64,000 bases of DNA, from contig NZ_JANKBI010000001.1 of assembly GCF_024622195.1 (NCBI RefSeq), positions 62,001 to 126,000 of the forward strand, in the 5' to 3' direction. Source of the stretch: Murimonas intestini (GTDB lineage Bacteria > Bacillota > Clostridia > Lachnospirales > Lachnospiraceae). The position numbers and the translations under genes are program-made. Positions within the stretch are counted from its first letter, which is position 1. Every line of letters begins with the position of its first letter. This document shows positions 25,413-32,997 of the stretch, one piece after another. The notes beneath the pieces were generated by a model. The model made no database searches. It was given only the letters and a program-made list of their open reading frames with translations, and was not told the origin of the DNA.

Positions 25413-25946
25413 ATGGCAACATGGAATTCAAGAGGACTGAGGGGATCCACACTGGAGGATCTGATCAACCGCTCAAATGAGCAGTACCTGGAAAAGGGGC
25501 TGGCGCTGATCCAGAAGATCCCCACCCCGATCACACCAATTAAAATAGATAAAGAAAACCGCCATATTACCCTGGCTTATTTTGAGCAGAAGAGTACTGT
25601 GGATTATATAGGCGCCGTTCAGGGAATTCCCGTGTGCTTTGACGCGAAGGAATGCAGCAGCGATACATTTGCCCTTCAGAATATCCACGAGCATCAGGTG
25701 GCTTTTATGGAGGCTTTTGAAAAGCAGGGAGGCATTTCTTTTTTAATTCTGTATTTTACTTCCCGGGACGAGATCTTTTATCTTCCATATGATAAAATGC
25801 GATTCTTCTGGGACAGGGCAAAGGATGGAGGAAGAAAAAGCTTCTGTTATGGGGAGCTTGATGTGAACTGGTGCCTGAAAAGCGGCCATGGAATTCTCGT
25901 ACCCTATCTGGATGCCCTGCAAAAAGATTTGGAGCGGAGGGATTGA
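25413..25946 (+). CDS. recU: Holliday junction resolvase RecU
   Basis: A 177-residue RecU, the Gram-positive endonuclease that cuts four-way junctions. Visible: NSRGLRGSTLEDLINRSN (the RG(M/L)xxE start of the core), STVDYIGAV and FDAKEC with the metal-binding Asp, Glu and Lys, LQNIHEHQVAFM, and FFWDRAKDGGRKS near the end. The ATG at 25413 or an in-frame ATG at 25401 could be used; GGTGAGG at 25394-25400 is 12 bp before the former. The N-terminal stalk is shorter than in Bacillus. The stop overlaps the -35 of the his promoter. Confidence 0.93.
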   Translation: MATWNSRGLRGSTLEDLINRSNEQYLEKGLALIQKIPTPITPIKIDKENRHITLAYFEQKSTVDYIGAVQGIPVCFDAKECSSDTFALQNIHEHQVAFMEAFEKQGGISFLILYFTSRDEIFYLPYDKMRFFWDRAKDGGRKSFCYGELDVNWCLKSGHGILVPYLDALQKDLERRD

Positions 25947-25971
25947 CATTTGTCCGGCAGTCCAGTATAAT
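25943..25971 (+). promoter_or_regulatory. Perfect consensus promoter of the his operon
   Basis: TTGACA (25943-25948), exactly 17 bp, then TATAAT (25966-25971): both hexamers and the spacer are ideal for the housekeeping sigma factor. The -35 overlaps the recU stop codon. Transcription should begin near 25978, about 75 bases before hisZ. Confidence 0.88.
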
Positions 25972-25973
25972 TG

Positions 25974-25993
25974 TAGCATTATTTAATATGCTA
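25974..25993. promoter_or_regulatory. Palindrome at the his transcription start
   Basis: TAGCAT (25974-25979) and ATGCTA (25988-25993) are inverted around an AT-rich 8-base centre, covering the predicted start site of the his operon. A repressor operator is the simplest reading, because such a strong promoter would otherwise be constitutive. No T-box or histidine leader peptide was seen. Confidence 0.45.
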
Positions 25994-26051
25994 ACAAATT
26001 ATCACTGTAAAGTAATAAAGTGAAACGCAGCGAATCAGAAAGGATTATGTC

Positions 26052-27287
26052 ATGAAGCATAAATTATTACATACACCGGAAGGTGTCAGGGATATCTACA
26101 ATGACGAGTGTGAGCGGAAGCTCAATCTGCAGGACAGGCTAAGGAAGGTTTTGAAGTCCTATGGCTGCCGTGATATAGAGACTCCCACTTTTGAATTTTT
26201 TGACGTATTTTCAAAAGAAGTCGGGACAGTCTCATCAAAGGAGCTCTATAAGTTTTTTGACAGGGAAGGGAATACGCTGGTACTCAGGCCGGATATCACG
26301 CCCTCTATTGCAAGGGCGGCGGCCAAATATTTTGAGGAAGATGATATGCCCGCAAGACTGTGTTATACCGGCAATACATTTATTAATAATTCAAGCTACC
26401 AGGGGCGCTTAAAAGAGACTACGCAGCTGGGGGCAGAGCTGATCGGGGATAACAGCCCTCAGGCAGACGGTGAGATCATCGCCATGGTCATTGACAGCCT
26501 TCTTTGTGCAGGCCTTACTGAATTCCAGGTGAGCGTGGGTCATGTAGACTTTTATAAGAGCCTTTTTCTGGAAGCAGGTTTTAATGAAGAGCAGGAGGAG
26601 ACACTCAGGGAACTGATCTCTAATAAAAATAATTTTGGAGTGGAGGAATTCCTTGAAAATCTCCCTGTGAGCCGGGAACTCTCAGCCCTCTTCGCAAAGC
26701 TTCCCAGTCTGTTCGGGTCAGCAGTGATACTGGATGAGGCGGAAGCCATGACCTCAAATGAGGGGGCAATAAAAGCCATCACACGTCTCAGGGAGATATA
26801 CAGGATCGTGTCTGCATACGGGCTGGAGAGATATATTTCGTTTGATCTTGGAATGCTCAATAAATATATGTACTATACAGGTGTGATCTTCAGAGGATAT
26901 ACTTTTGGCACAGGTGACGCTGTCATCAAAGGCGGAAGATACGACAGGCTGCTGGGACACTTTGGGAAAGAAGCCCCGTCCATCGGATTTGTTGTCATGG
27001 TGGACCAGCTTTTAAATACCCTCTCCAGGCAGAAGATAAACCTTCCTTCAGAAGAAAATAAAGTGCTTGTGTGCTGCGAGCCCGGGCTCGAGATGGATTC
27101 TGTAGCTCTCTCAAAGAAGCTTCGGCAGGAAGGAATGTCAGTCACCCTGCTTTCCCTGGCAGAGGGGCGTGACATCTTCTCCTTTGCCGCCAGGAACCAT
27201 CTCACAAGGATCTGGCATCTTTGCAAAGATGGAAGGACAGTATGCAGCCGTATGACAGAGGTCGGCACGTGGGAGGAAGAAAAATGA
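26052..27287 (+). CDS. hisZ: ATP phosphoribosyltransferase regulatory subunit HisZ
   Basis: A 411-residue HisRS paralogue that lacks the anticodon-binding domain and pairs with short HisG to form the first enzyme of histidine synthesis. Evidence: TPEGVRDI start, class II-type motif 2 around LRPDITPSIARAAAKYF, and YYTGVIFRGYTFGTGDAVIKGGRYDRLL, the latter a HisRS-like histidine-binding segment. The last ~90 residues are divergent. Its stop overlaps the hisG start (ATGA), as expected for two subunits of one complex. Confidence 0.95.
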   Translation: MKHKLLHTPEGVRDIYNDECERKLNLQDRLRKVLKSYGCRDIETPTFEFFDVFSKEVGTVSSKELYKFFDREGNTLVLRPDITPSIARAAAKYFEEDDMPARLCYTGNTFINNSSYQGRLKETTQLGAELIGDNSPQADGEIIAMVIDSLLCAGLTEFQVSVGHVDFYKSLFLEAGFNEEQEETLRELISNKNNFGVEEFLENLPVSRELSALFAKLPSLFGSAVILDEAEAMTSNEGAIKAITRLREIYRIVSAYGLERYISFDLGMLNKYMYYTGVIFRGYTFGTGDAVIKGGRYDRLLGHFGKEAPSIGFVVMVDQLLNTLSRQKINLPSEENKVLVCCEPGLEMDSVALSKKLRQEGMSVTLLSLAEGRDIFSFAARNHLTRIWHLCKDGRTVCSRMTEVGTWEEEK

Positions 27288-27919
27288 GATATTTGACATT
27301 TGCCCTGGGAAAGGGGCGCCTGGCAAAAAAGACACTGGAGCTTTTTGAAAAGATCGGCATCACATGTGAGGAGATGAAGGATCCTGACTCCAGGAAACTG
27401 ATTTTTGTGAATGAAGAACTGAAACTGAAATTTTTCCTCTCCAAGGGACCGGATGTGCCTACTTATGTGGAGTATGGAGCTGCTGATATAGGTGTGGTAG
27501 GCAAGGATACGATCCTGGAGGAACAGAGGAAGCTCTATGAGGTGCTGGATCTGGGATTCGGGAAATGCAGGATGTGTGTCTGCGGTCCTGCCGGAGCCAG
27601 GAAGCTGCTGAAGCATCAGGAGCTTATCAGGGTGGCAACAAAATATCCGAATATTGCCAAAGATTATTTTTATAACCAGAAGCATCAGACAGTAGAGATC
27701 ATCAAGCTCAATGGTTCGATTGAGCTGGCGCCTATAGTCGGGCTTTCGGAAGTTATCGTGGATATAGTGGAGACCGGCAGCACACTCCGTGAGAACGGCC
27801 TGGAGGTCTTAGAGGAGATCTGCCCGCTCTCAGCCAGAGTCGTGGTAAACCAGGTCAGCATGAAGATGGAGAACGAACGCATTGCCAGGATACTGACAGA
27901 TCTTAAATCTGTAATATAA
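27284..27919 (+). CDS. hisG: ATP phosphoribosyltransferase catalytic subunit, short form
   Basis: A 211-residue HisG(S) that condenses ATP and PRPP. The short form has no C-terminal regulatory domain and needs HisZ. Motifs: LTFALGKGRLAKKTLELFE, YGAADIGVVGKDTI and the PRPP loop EVIVDIVETGSTLRENGLEVL. Start ATG 27284 overlaps the hisZ stop. Confidence 0.96.
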   Translation: MRYLTFALGKGRLAKKTLELFEKIGITCEEMKDPDSRKLIFVNEELKLKFFLSKGPDVPTYVEYGAADIGVVGKDTILEEQRKLYEVLDLGFGKCRMCVCGPAGARKLLKHQELIRVATKYPNIAKDYFYNQKHQTVEIIKLNGSIELAPIVGLSEVIVDIVETGSTLRENGLEVLEEICPLSARVVVNQVSMKMENERIARILTDLKSVI

Positions 27920-27932
27920 GGAGGAAGCTTGT

Positions 27933-29240
27933 ATGCGTACAGTGAGATTGACGAAGGAGACAAGAAATAACCTTCTGGAAGATCTTTTAAAAAGAAGCCC
28001 CAACAGCTATGGGGAGTATGAAGGCCGTGTGGCCGAGATCGTGGAGGCGGTAAAAGAAAAAGGGGATGCAGCTCTTTTTGAATATACACAGCGTTTTGAC
28101 GGGGCCAGGATAGATGCCTCAAATGTAATGGTGACAGAGGCGGAGATCGCGGAAGCATATGAAAAAACAGATCCGGCCCTTGTGGAAGTCATCAGAAAAG
28201 CCCTTGTCAATATCAGGGCTTATCATGAGAAGCAGCGCCAGTACAGCTGGTTTGATTCCAGGCCTGACGGGACTATGCTGGGACAAAAGGTGACAGCTCT
28301 GGCAGCTGCCGGTGTCTATGTTCCGGGAGGCAAGGCTGTCTACCCCTCTTCTGTACTCATGAATATTCTTCCGGCCAAGGTGGCTGGCGTAGATAAGATC
28401 ATCATGGTGACGCCTCCGGGCAGAGACGGAAAGGTAAATCCCTCCACACTTGTGGCAGCCCATGAGGCGGGGGCGGATGAGGTCTACAAAGCGGGAGGCG
28501 CCCAGGCGGTAGCCGCCATGGCTTTTGGAACTGAAAGCATCCCGAAGGTAGATAAGATCGTGGGACCCGGCAATATCTATGTGGCGCTTGCCAAAAAGGC
28601 AGTATACGGGCATGTGAGTATTGACTCCATCGCCGGCCCAAGCGAGATCCTGGTACTGGCAGATGAGACGGCCAATCCCAGGTTTGTGGCTGCAGACCTG
28701 CTCTCCCAGGCAGAGCATGATGAGATGGCCTCAGCCATACTCATCACCACAAGTGAAGAGCTGGCGGCAAAAGTATCCATGGAGGTGGACGGCTTCCTGA
28801 GAGAGCTGTCAAGGAGAGAGATCATTGAGAAGTCACTGGACAATTACGGATACATACTGCTGGCAGAGAGTCTGGAAGAGGCAATAGAGACAGCAAATGA
28901 GATTGCAAGTGAACACCTGGAGATCGTGACAAAGAATCCGTTTGAGGTAATGACAAAGATCCGCAATGCGGGAGCTATTTTTATCGGGGAATACAGCAGC
29001 GAACCTCTTGGCGATTACTTTGCGGGGCCGAACCATGTACTTCCCACAAACGGAACAGCCAAATTTTTCTCACCCCTGGGTGTGGATGATTTTGTCAAAA
29101 AATCCAGTATCATCTATTACTCTAAAGAGGCGCTTGATCCCATACACAAGGACATCATACAGTTTGCCACATCTGAACAGCTGACCGCCCATGCAAACTC
29201 TATCAGGGTACGTTTTGAAGGGGAGGATAAAGATGAATAA
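27933..29240 (+). CDS. hisD: Histidinol dehydrogenase HisD
   Basis: A 435-residue enzyme that oxidises histidinol to histidine in two NAD-dependent steps, using zinc. Diagnostic stretches: VYVPGGKAVYPSSVLMN, KVDKIVGPGNIYVALAKKAV, IAGPSEILVLADETANP, LLSQAEHDEMASAIL (zinc ligands Gln and His) and SEHLEIV. Full length. It begins 13 bp after hisG with AAGGAGG, and its stop overlaps the hisB start. Confidence 0.97.
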   Translation: MRTVRLTKETRNNLLEDLLKRSPNSYGEYEGRVAEIVEAVKEKGDAALFEYTQRFDGARIDASNVMVTEAEIAEAYEKTDPALVEVIRKALVNIRAYHEKQRQYSWFDSRPDGTMLGQKVTALAAAGVYVPGGKAVYPSSVLMNILPAKVAGVDKIIMVTPPGRDGKVNPSTLVAAHEAGADEVYKAGGAQAVAAMAFGTESIPKVDKIVGPGNIYVALAKKAVYGHVSIDSIAGPSEILVLADETANPRFVAADLLSQAEHDEMASAILITTSEELAAKVSMEVDGFLRELSRREIIEKSLDNYGYILLAESLEEAIETANEIASEHLEIVTKNPFEVMTKIRNAGAIFIGEYSSEPLGDYFAGPNHVLPTNGTAKFFSPLGVDDFVKKSSIIYYSKEALDPIHKDIIQFATSEQLTAHANSIRVRFEGEDKDE

Positions 29241-29829
29241 TCCATCCAGAACAGCCACGGTGGAGCGCAATACAAAAGAGACGAAAATCACCATGTGCCT
29301 GGATCTTGACGGAAACGGAAAAGCCAAGATCAGAACAGGCATCGGATTTTTTGACCATATGCTGGAAGGCTTTTCACGTCACGGCTTCTTTGACATGAAG
29401 CTGGATGTCCAGGGAGATCTGTGTGTGGACTGTCACCACACTATTGAGGATACGGGAATAGTGCTTGGCAATGCCATCAGGGAAGCAGCAGGTGACAAGA
29501 CCGGGATACGCCGTTACGGGAGCCAGATCCTGCCCATGGATGAGGTTCTGGTTATCTGCGCAGTAGATCTGTGCGGGAGGCCGTATCTGTCATTTGACGC
29601 CGAATTCCCCGTAGAAAGAGTGGGAGAGATGGATACAGAGATGGTAAAAGAATTTTTCTATGCCGTCTCCTACAGCGCAGGCATGAACCTGCATATCAAG
29701 GTTCTCACTCCGGGCAACGGCCACCATATGATCGAAGCGATGTTCAAGGCATTTGCCAAAGCATTGGATGCGGCTCTGTCAAAGGACGGGCGTATCACAG
29801 ATGTACTCTCAACGAAAGGAAGTTTATAA
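29233..29829 (+). CDS. hisB: Imidazoleglycerol-phosphate dehydratase HisB
   Basis: A 198-residue monofunctional dehydratase (no N-terminal histidinol-phosphatase). Two manganese-binding His-rich motifs are present: FFDHMLEGFSRHG, DCHHTIEDTGIVLG, and the repeat VLTPGNGHHMIEAMFKAFAKAL. Start at ATG 29233, 8 bp inside hisD. In the pathway it acts after HisH/HisF, which are not encoded in this window. Confidence 0.96.
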   Translation: MNNPSRTATVERNTKETKITMCLDLDGNGKAKIRTGIGFFDHMLEGFSRHGFFDMKLDVQGDLCVDCHHTIEDTGIVLGNAIREAAGDKTGIRRYGSQILPMDEVLVICAVDLCGRPYLSFDAEFPVERVGEMDTEMVKEFFYAVSYSAGMNLHIKVLTPGNGHHMIEAMFKAFAKALDAALSKDGRITDVLSTKGSL

Positions 29830-29830
29830 T

Positions 29831-31117
29831 ATGCAGAAGAAATTTGTCCCTTACCTGTTTCTGAAGGACGGCAGGGCAGTAAAAGATTTTCATGATCCGG
29901 CACTCTTTGAGGATGGGGATCCCATTCGTCTGGCCAGACAATATGACCACAACGGAGCTGACGAACTTGTTGTGTTTGATCTGTCAGAAGGCGATGGGGA
30001 ACATGAGGCAGCCATAGCCCTGATAAAGGAAATCGTGCGCCAGACAGATCTTCCGATCATGGCCGGGGGACATATTAACCGCCTGGAAGATGTAAAAAAA
30101 CTGATCTATGCAGGAGCCAGAAAGGTATTTCTGAATTTTGCAAGACAGGATAACATAGAATTGCTGGAAGAGGCTTCAAAGAGATTCGGAAAAAATAAGA
30201 TGTGTGTCTGCACGGAGAATCTCTCTGTCCTGAATACAAAGAAAGAACTGATCGAGGAATTTGCCTCAGAGGTGCTCCTGCTTGCGGACGGTGTGAATAT
30301 CAAGGAAGCGGACCACAAACTTACAGCGCCCATCCTGCCGTTTTCACGCCGCATGGATCCTGAGGGAGCATTAAAGCTGCTGGAATCAGATGGCATCAGC
30401 GGTATCTGCTGCACAGTTCTGACAGCGTCTGACTTTCCTGTCATGGAGCTGAAGGCTGCTGCAAAGGAAGCCGGCCTGTCCGTGAATACATTTGAAAGCT
30501 CCCTGAGCTTCACGGAATTCAAGTTAAACAGCGACGGGCTGATTCCTGTCATCACCCAGGATTATAAGACAGGGGAAGTCCTGATGCTGGCATATATGAA
30601 CAGGGAAGCCTTCGATATAACTATCAAGACAGGGCGGATGACATATTACAGCAGGAGCAGAAGTGAACTCTGGGTAAAGGGTCTGACCTCAGGCCACTTC
30701 CAGTATGTCAAGGAGCTGTCTGTGGATTGTGACAGAGATACACTGCTGGCCAGGGTGGCACAGATCGGCGCTGCCTGCCATACAGGGAACAGGAGCTGTT
30801 TCTACACAAACCTTGTCAAAAAAGATTATGATGACACAAATCCTATGAAGGTGTTCGAAAATGTATTTGCAGTCATTGAAGACCGCAGACAGAATCCGAA
30901 AGAAGGGTCATATACAAATTATCTGTTCGATAAGGGGATTGACAAGATATTAAAGAAAGTGGGAGAAGAAGCCACAGAGATCATCATAGCTGCCAAAAAT
31001 CCTGATCCGGAAGAAATCAAATACGAGATTTCTGATTTCCTTTATCATGTCATGGTACTGATGGCTGAAAAAGGGGTGACATGGGAAGATATCACAAGAG
31101 AACTCGCCAGGAGATGA
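29831..31117 (+). CDS. hisIE: HisIE bifunctional enzyme fused to an N-terminal degenerate HisF/HisA-like barrel
   Basis: A 428-residue protein, about twice the normal HisIE length. Residues 1-215 look like a HisF/HisA half-related barrel: YLFLKDGRAVKDF, DGDPIRLARQYDHNGADELVVFDLS, and LPIMAGGHINRLEDVKKLIYAGARKVFLN. The catalytic Asp of HisF (CLDVKDGR) is F10 here and the second (VAID) position is E129, so the barrel is probably not catalytic. HisI follows (about 235-330; VDCDRDTLL and CHTGNRSCFY with zinc Cys) and then HisE (about 350-428; LKKVGEEATEIIIAAK). HisE and HisI perform pathway steps 2 and 3. It starts 1 bp after hisB. Confidence 0.93.
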   Translation: MQKKFVPYLFLKDGRAVKDFHDPALFEDGDPIRLARQYDHNGADELVVFDLSEGDGEHEAAIALIKEIVRQTDLPIMAGGHINRLEDVKKLIYAGARKVFLNFARQDNIELLEEASKRFGKNKMCVCTENLSVLNTKKELIEEFASEVLLLADGVNIKEADHKLTAPILPFSRRMDPEGALKLLESDGISGICCTVLTASDFPVMELKAAAKEAGLSVNTFESSLSFTEFKLNSDGLIPVITQDYKTGEVLMLAYMNREAFDITIKTGRMTYYSRSRSELWVKGLTSGHFQYVKELSVDCDRDTLLARVAQIGAACHTGNRSCFYTNLVKKDYDDTNPMKVFENVFAVIEDRRQNPKEGSYTNYLFDKGIDKILKKVGEEATEIIIAAKNPDPEEIKYEISDFLYHVMVLMAEKGVTWEDITRELARR

Positions 31118-31209
31118 TAATTTCTGCTGCCCGCAGCTCCGTGACCAGATACATATTCCTGTACTAATACATGTCCCTGTGGCATAGGATTTATAAAAAG
31201 CAGGTTATG

Positions 31210-31236
31210 AGTTTACATAATTAAATTATGTAAACT
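31210..31236. promoter_or_regulatory. Perfect 11-bp inverted repeat upstream of a small membrane protein gene
   Basis: AGTTTACATAA (31210-31220) and TTATGTAAACT (31226-31236) are exact inverted repeats around TTAAA. It ends 19 bp before the ATG at 31256 and so covers the region just ahead of the ribosome site. No T run follows, so an operator or 5'-UTR hairpin is more likely than a terminator for the his operon. Confidence 0.5.
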
Positions 31237-31255
31237 ATTGGCCGGGAGTGATATT

Positions 31256-31657
31256 ATGAGGCCCGATGACTGGGAAGACTGCCTGCCTGCCCGGATGGCT
31301 GAAGAGCAGGATACGGATGAGCAATATGTTTATGTAAGTGCGGAAGAAGAAGCAATGGAGCTGCGCAGGAAAGCAGAAGAGAATGCCGCCAGGCTGAAAG
31401 AGAGGACTGCGTACCTCACATCAGGATATGGATATGAGAGCCGTCCGGCGGCTGCAGACTGCAGTGCTCCTGAGGAATCAGGACTTCCCGGAACTTTTTC
31501 CCTTCGGCTGATAATCTCCGCTGCCATTCTGGGAGCCTTTATATGGGCACACCTCTCTGATGAGAAAGTATTCGGGCTCTCCACTGTTCAGGTAACAGAA
31601 GCTCTTGCACAGAATACCACGCCTGAAGCTGTGGCGGCATTTCTGAATGAACGCTGA
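31256..31657 (+). CDS. Small single-pass membrane protein of unknown function
   Basis: A 133-residue protein from ATG 31256 (GGGAG 7 bp upstream). Residues 1-80 are acidic and helical (VYVSAEEEAMELRRKAEEN), followed by a Ser/Pro-rich linker and one membrane helix (about 83-102, LRLIISAAILGAFIWAHL), then an external ~30-residue tail ending in TTPEAVAAFLNER. I know no family for it. It is bracketed by an upstream palindrome and a downstream terminator, so it is probably transcribed alone. Confidence 0.7.
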   Translation: MRPDDWEDCLPARMAEEQDTDEQYVYVSAEEEAMELRRKAEENAARLKERTAYLTSGYGYESRPAAADCSAPEESGLPGTFSLRLIISAAILGAFIWAHLSDEKVFGLSTVQVTEALAQNTTPEAVAAFLNER

Positions 31658-31703
31658 CACTCGTGCAGATTGTCAGAAATCAGAAAAGTGTTGGCAAATA
31701 ATT

Positions 31704-31732
31704 GCTCCGGAGAGATCCGGGGCTGTTTTTTT
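31704..31732 (+). terminator. Terminator after the small membrane protein
   Basis: GCTCCGG (31704-31710) pairs with CCGGGGC (31717-31723), with one G-U pair, and is followed by seven T residues (31726-31732). Confidence 0.75.
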
Positions 31733-31767
31733 GTTACATAGGAAAGTTCGTCCTATGTAACAAAAAA
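31727..31767. repeat. 17-bp perfect inverted repeat with T/A flanks
   Basis: Bases 31727-31743 (ending TTGTTACATAGGA) are exactly complementary to 31751-31767 (starting TCCTATGTAACAA) around the 7-base loop AAGTTCG. The T run of the preceding terminator forms its outer arm. It could act as a bidirectional terminator or the end of a small mobile repeat. Confidence 0.7.
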
Positions 31768-31769
31768 CG

Positions 31770-31834
31770 CTCCGCGAGGATCGCACTGCGGCGGTAAGGA
31801 ATCATGTCGCTAAAGCGACCCGCCGCAGGCGGAG
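31770..31834 (+). ncRNA. Nested three-tier stem structure (candidate structured RNA or dispersed repeat)
   Basis: Three nested helices are visible: CTCCGC 31770-31775 with GCGGAG 31829-31834; TGCGGCGG 31787-31794 with CCGCCGCA 31820-31827; and GTCGC 31806-31810 with GCGAC 31815-31819 around TAAA. No coding frame is plausible. It directly precedes a strong terminator, so it may be a small RNA or a repetitive palindromic element; no promoter for it was identified. Confidence 0.5.
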
Positions 31835-31859
31835 AATCCCGCTTGCGGGATTCTTTTTT
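31834..31859 (+). terminator. Strong terminator closing the structured element
   Basis: GAATCCCGC (31834-31842) and GCGGGATTC (31845-31853) form a 9-bp perfect stem with a minimal loop, followed by six T residues. Confidence 0.85.
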
Positions 31860-31951
31860 ATTCCAGGAAACAGCTCAAGACAGCAAGAATGGCAAAGATA
31901 ATAATCCAGATCTGCCTTATACTGGATTTACCAGACAGGGAGGTGAAGAAA

Positions 31952-32881
31952 GTGGAAAACACAGAATTTATATTGAAGGTTAAGAAATATATTAATGAGC
32001 ATTTGGACGAATCCCTTGAAATCGAGGTGATTGCAGGATGGGCCGGCTATTCTGTATATCATTTTGCCAGGCTTTTCAAGAAGGAGAGCGGCCTTGCTGT
32101 TCAGGAATATATAAGGCAGCGCAGGCTGATACGTGCTTCAAAGGAAATACTTGATGGCAGCAGGATCCTGGATGCAGCACTGTCATGCGGCTATCAGTCA
32201 CCCAGCGGTTTCTGCAGGGCCTTTAAAAAAGAATTCGGTTTTCCTCCTGAGCTTCTGAAAGTGTTTGGGCTGCAAAAAAACTGGAGCGATAATAATAAGA
32301 AAGGCAGGGAGATGTATATGGGACATATCTTTATGACACAGACGGATGAGCACATGGGAAAAGAAGAGTTATTTGAAAAATTGTCGGAGGCAGTGCTGGA
32401 AAATGGGAGAGGCTGCGATATGGACGGGTTAAAGCGTGGTTATAATGCAGCCTGCAGCATTTACCAGGGTATGAACAGGTATTCAGGTGAAGAGTATGTG
32501 ACTCATCCTCTTCATGTAGCTCTTCTGCTGGCGGAGGCTGAAGCAGATGAGGATACAGTCATTGCCGGTATGCTCTGCGATGCTTTCACAAAAACAAGTG
32601 CCAGCATAGAGGATTATGCCGGGGACATTTCTGAAGCAGCTATGGGGATACTGAAAGAAATCTCCGACCAGGACCGGGATATACCGGATCTTACAGATAA
32701 TGCGCTTTTAGTGAAGCTGGCTGAGCGTCTTCATAATATGCGTACTATTGAATATATGGATGAAGAGGCAAGGAAGGAAAAATCAAGAGAAACTATTAAA
32801 ATATTTGTTCCGGCCTGTAAAAAGCCGGGAAATGAGAAGCTTCTTGCAGAGCTGAATGATATTGCAATGAAATATCTGTAG
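31952..32881 (+). CDS. AraC-type regulator fused to a degenerate SpoT-like HD domain
   Basis: A 309-residue protein starting at GTG 31952, chosen for the near-perfect AGGGAGGTGA at 31937-31946. Residues 1-105 are a two-helix-turn-helix AraC domain (LEIEVIAGWAGYSVYHFARLF; ILDAALSCGYQSPSGFCRAF). Residues about 155-300 resemble the HD (p)ppGpp-hydrolase domain of RelA/SpoT: YSGEEYVTHPLHVALLLAE, AGMLCDAF, and ALLVKLAERLHNMRT. The metal ligands differ: H185 is kept, but the HD pair is C209-D210 and the later Asp is E258. No synthetase domain is present. I infer a transcription factor with a ligand-binding pseudo-hydrolase domain, possibly sensing (p)ppGpp or a related nucleotide. Confidence 0.85.
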   Translation: MENTEFILKVKKYINEHLDESLEIEVIAGWAGYSVYHFARLFKKESGLAVQEYIRQRRLIRASKEILDGSRILDAALSCGYQSPSGFCRAFKKEFGFPPELLKVFGLQKNWSDNNKKGREMYMGHIFMTQTDEHMGKEELFEKLSEAVLENGRGCDMDGLKRGYNAACSIYQGMNRYSGEEYVTHPLHVALLLAEAEADEDTVIAGMLCDAFTKTSASIEDYAGDISEAAMGILKEISDQDRDIPDLTDNALLVKLAERLHNMRTIEYMDEEARKEKSRETIKIFVPACKKPGNEKLLAELNDIAMKYL

Positions 32882-32931
32882 AAAAATAAATTAGAAACAT
32901 TATAAGCAGAATCTCTGCACCGCAGCGTGTG

Positions 32932-32960
32932 TTGTGTTTGATGCACTAATATGTTATAAT
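32932..32960 (+). promoter_or_regulatory. Promoter of the binding-protein/hybrid-kinase operon
   Basis: TTGTGT (32932-32937), 17 bp, TATAAT (32955-32960), the latter preceded by TGT as an extended -10. The ATG at 32998 is 37 bp downstream. Confidence 0.75.
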
Positions 32961-32997
32961 CGTTGTAACGTGCACAAACATAAAGGGGAAGTATCAG

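Noticed and set aside
25947..26051. T-box or his leader peptide before hisZ
   Set aside because: The leader is only about 75 bases, with no His-codon run, no T-box sequence and no terminator stem.
29831..30475. A working HisF or HisA enzyme
   Set aside because: Both catalytic Asp positions are replaced (Phe and Glu), so activity should not be assumed despite overall similarity.
31952..32881. A full RelA/SpoT homologue
   Set aside because: No synthetase, TGS or ACT domain is present and the HD pair is altered.
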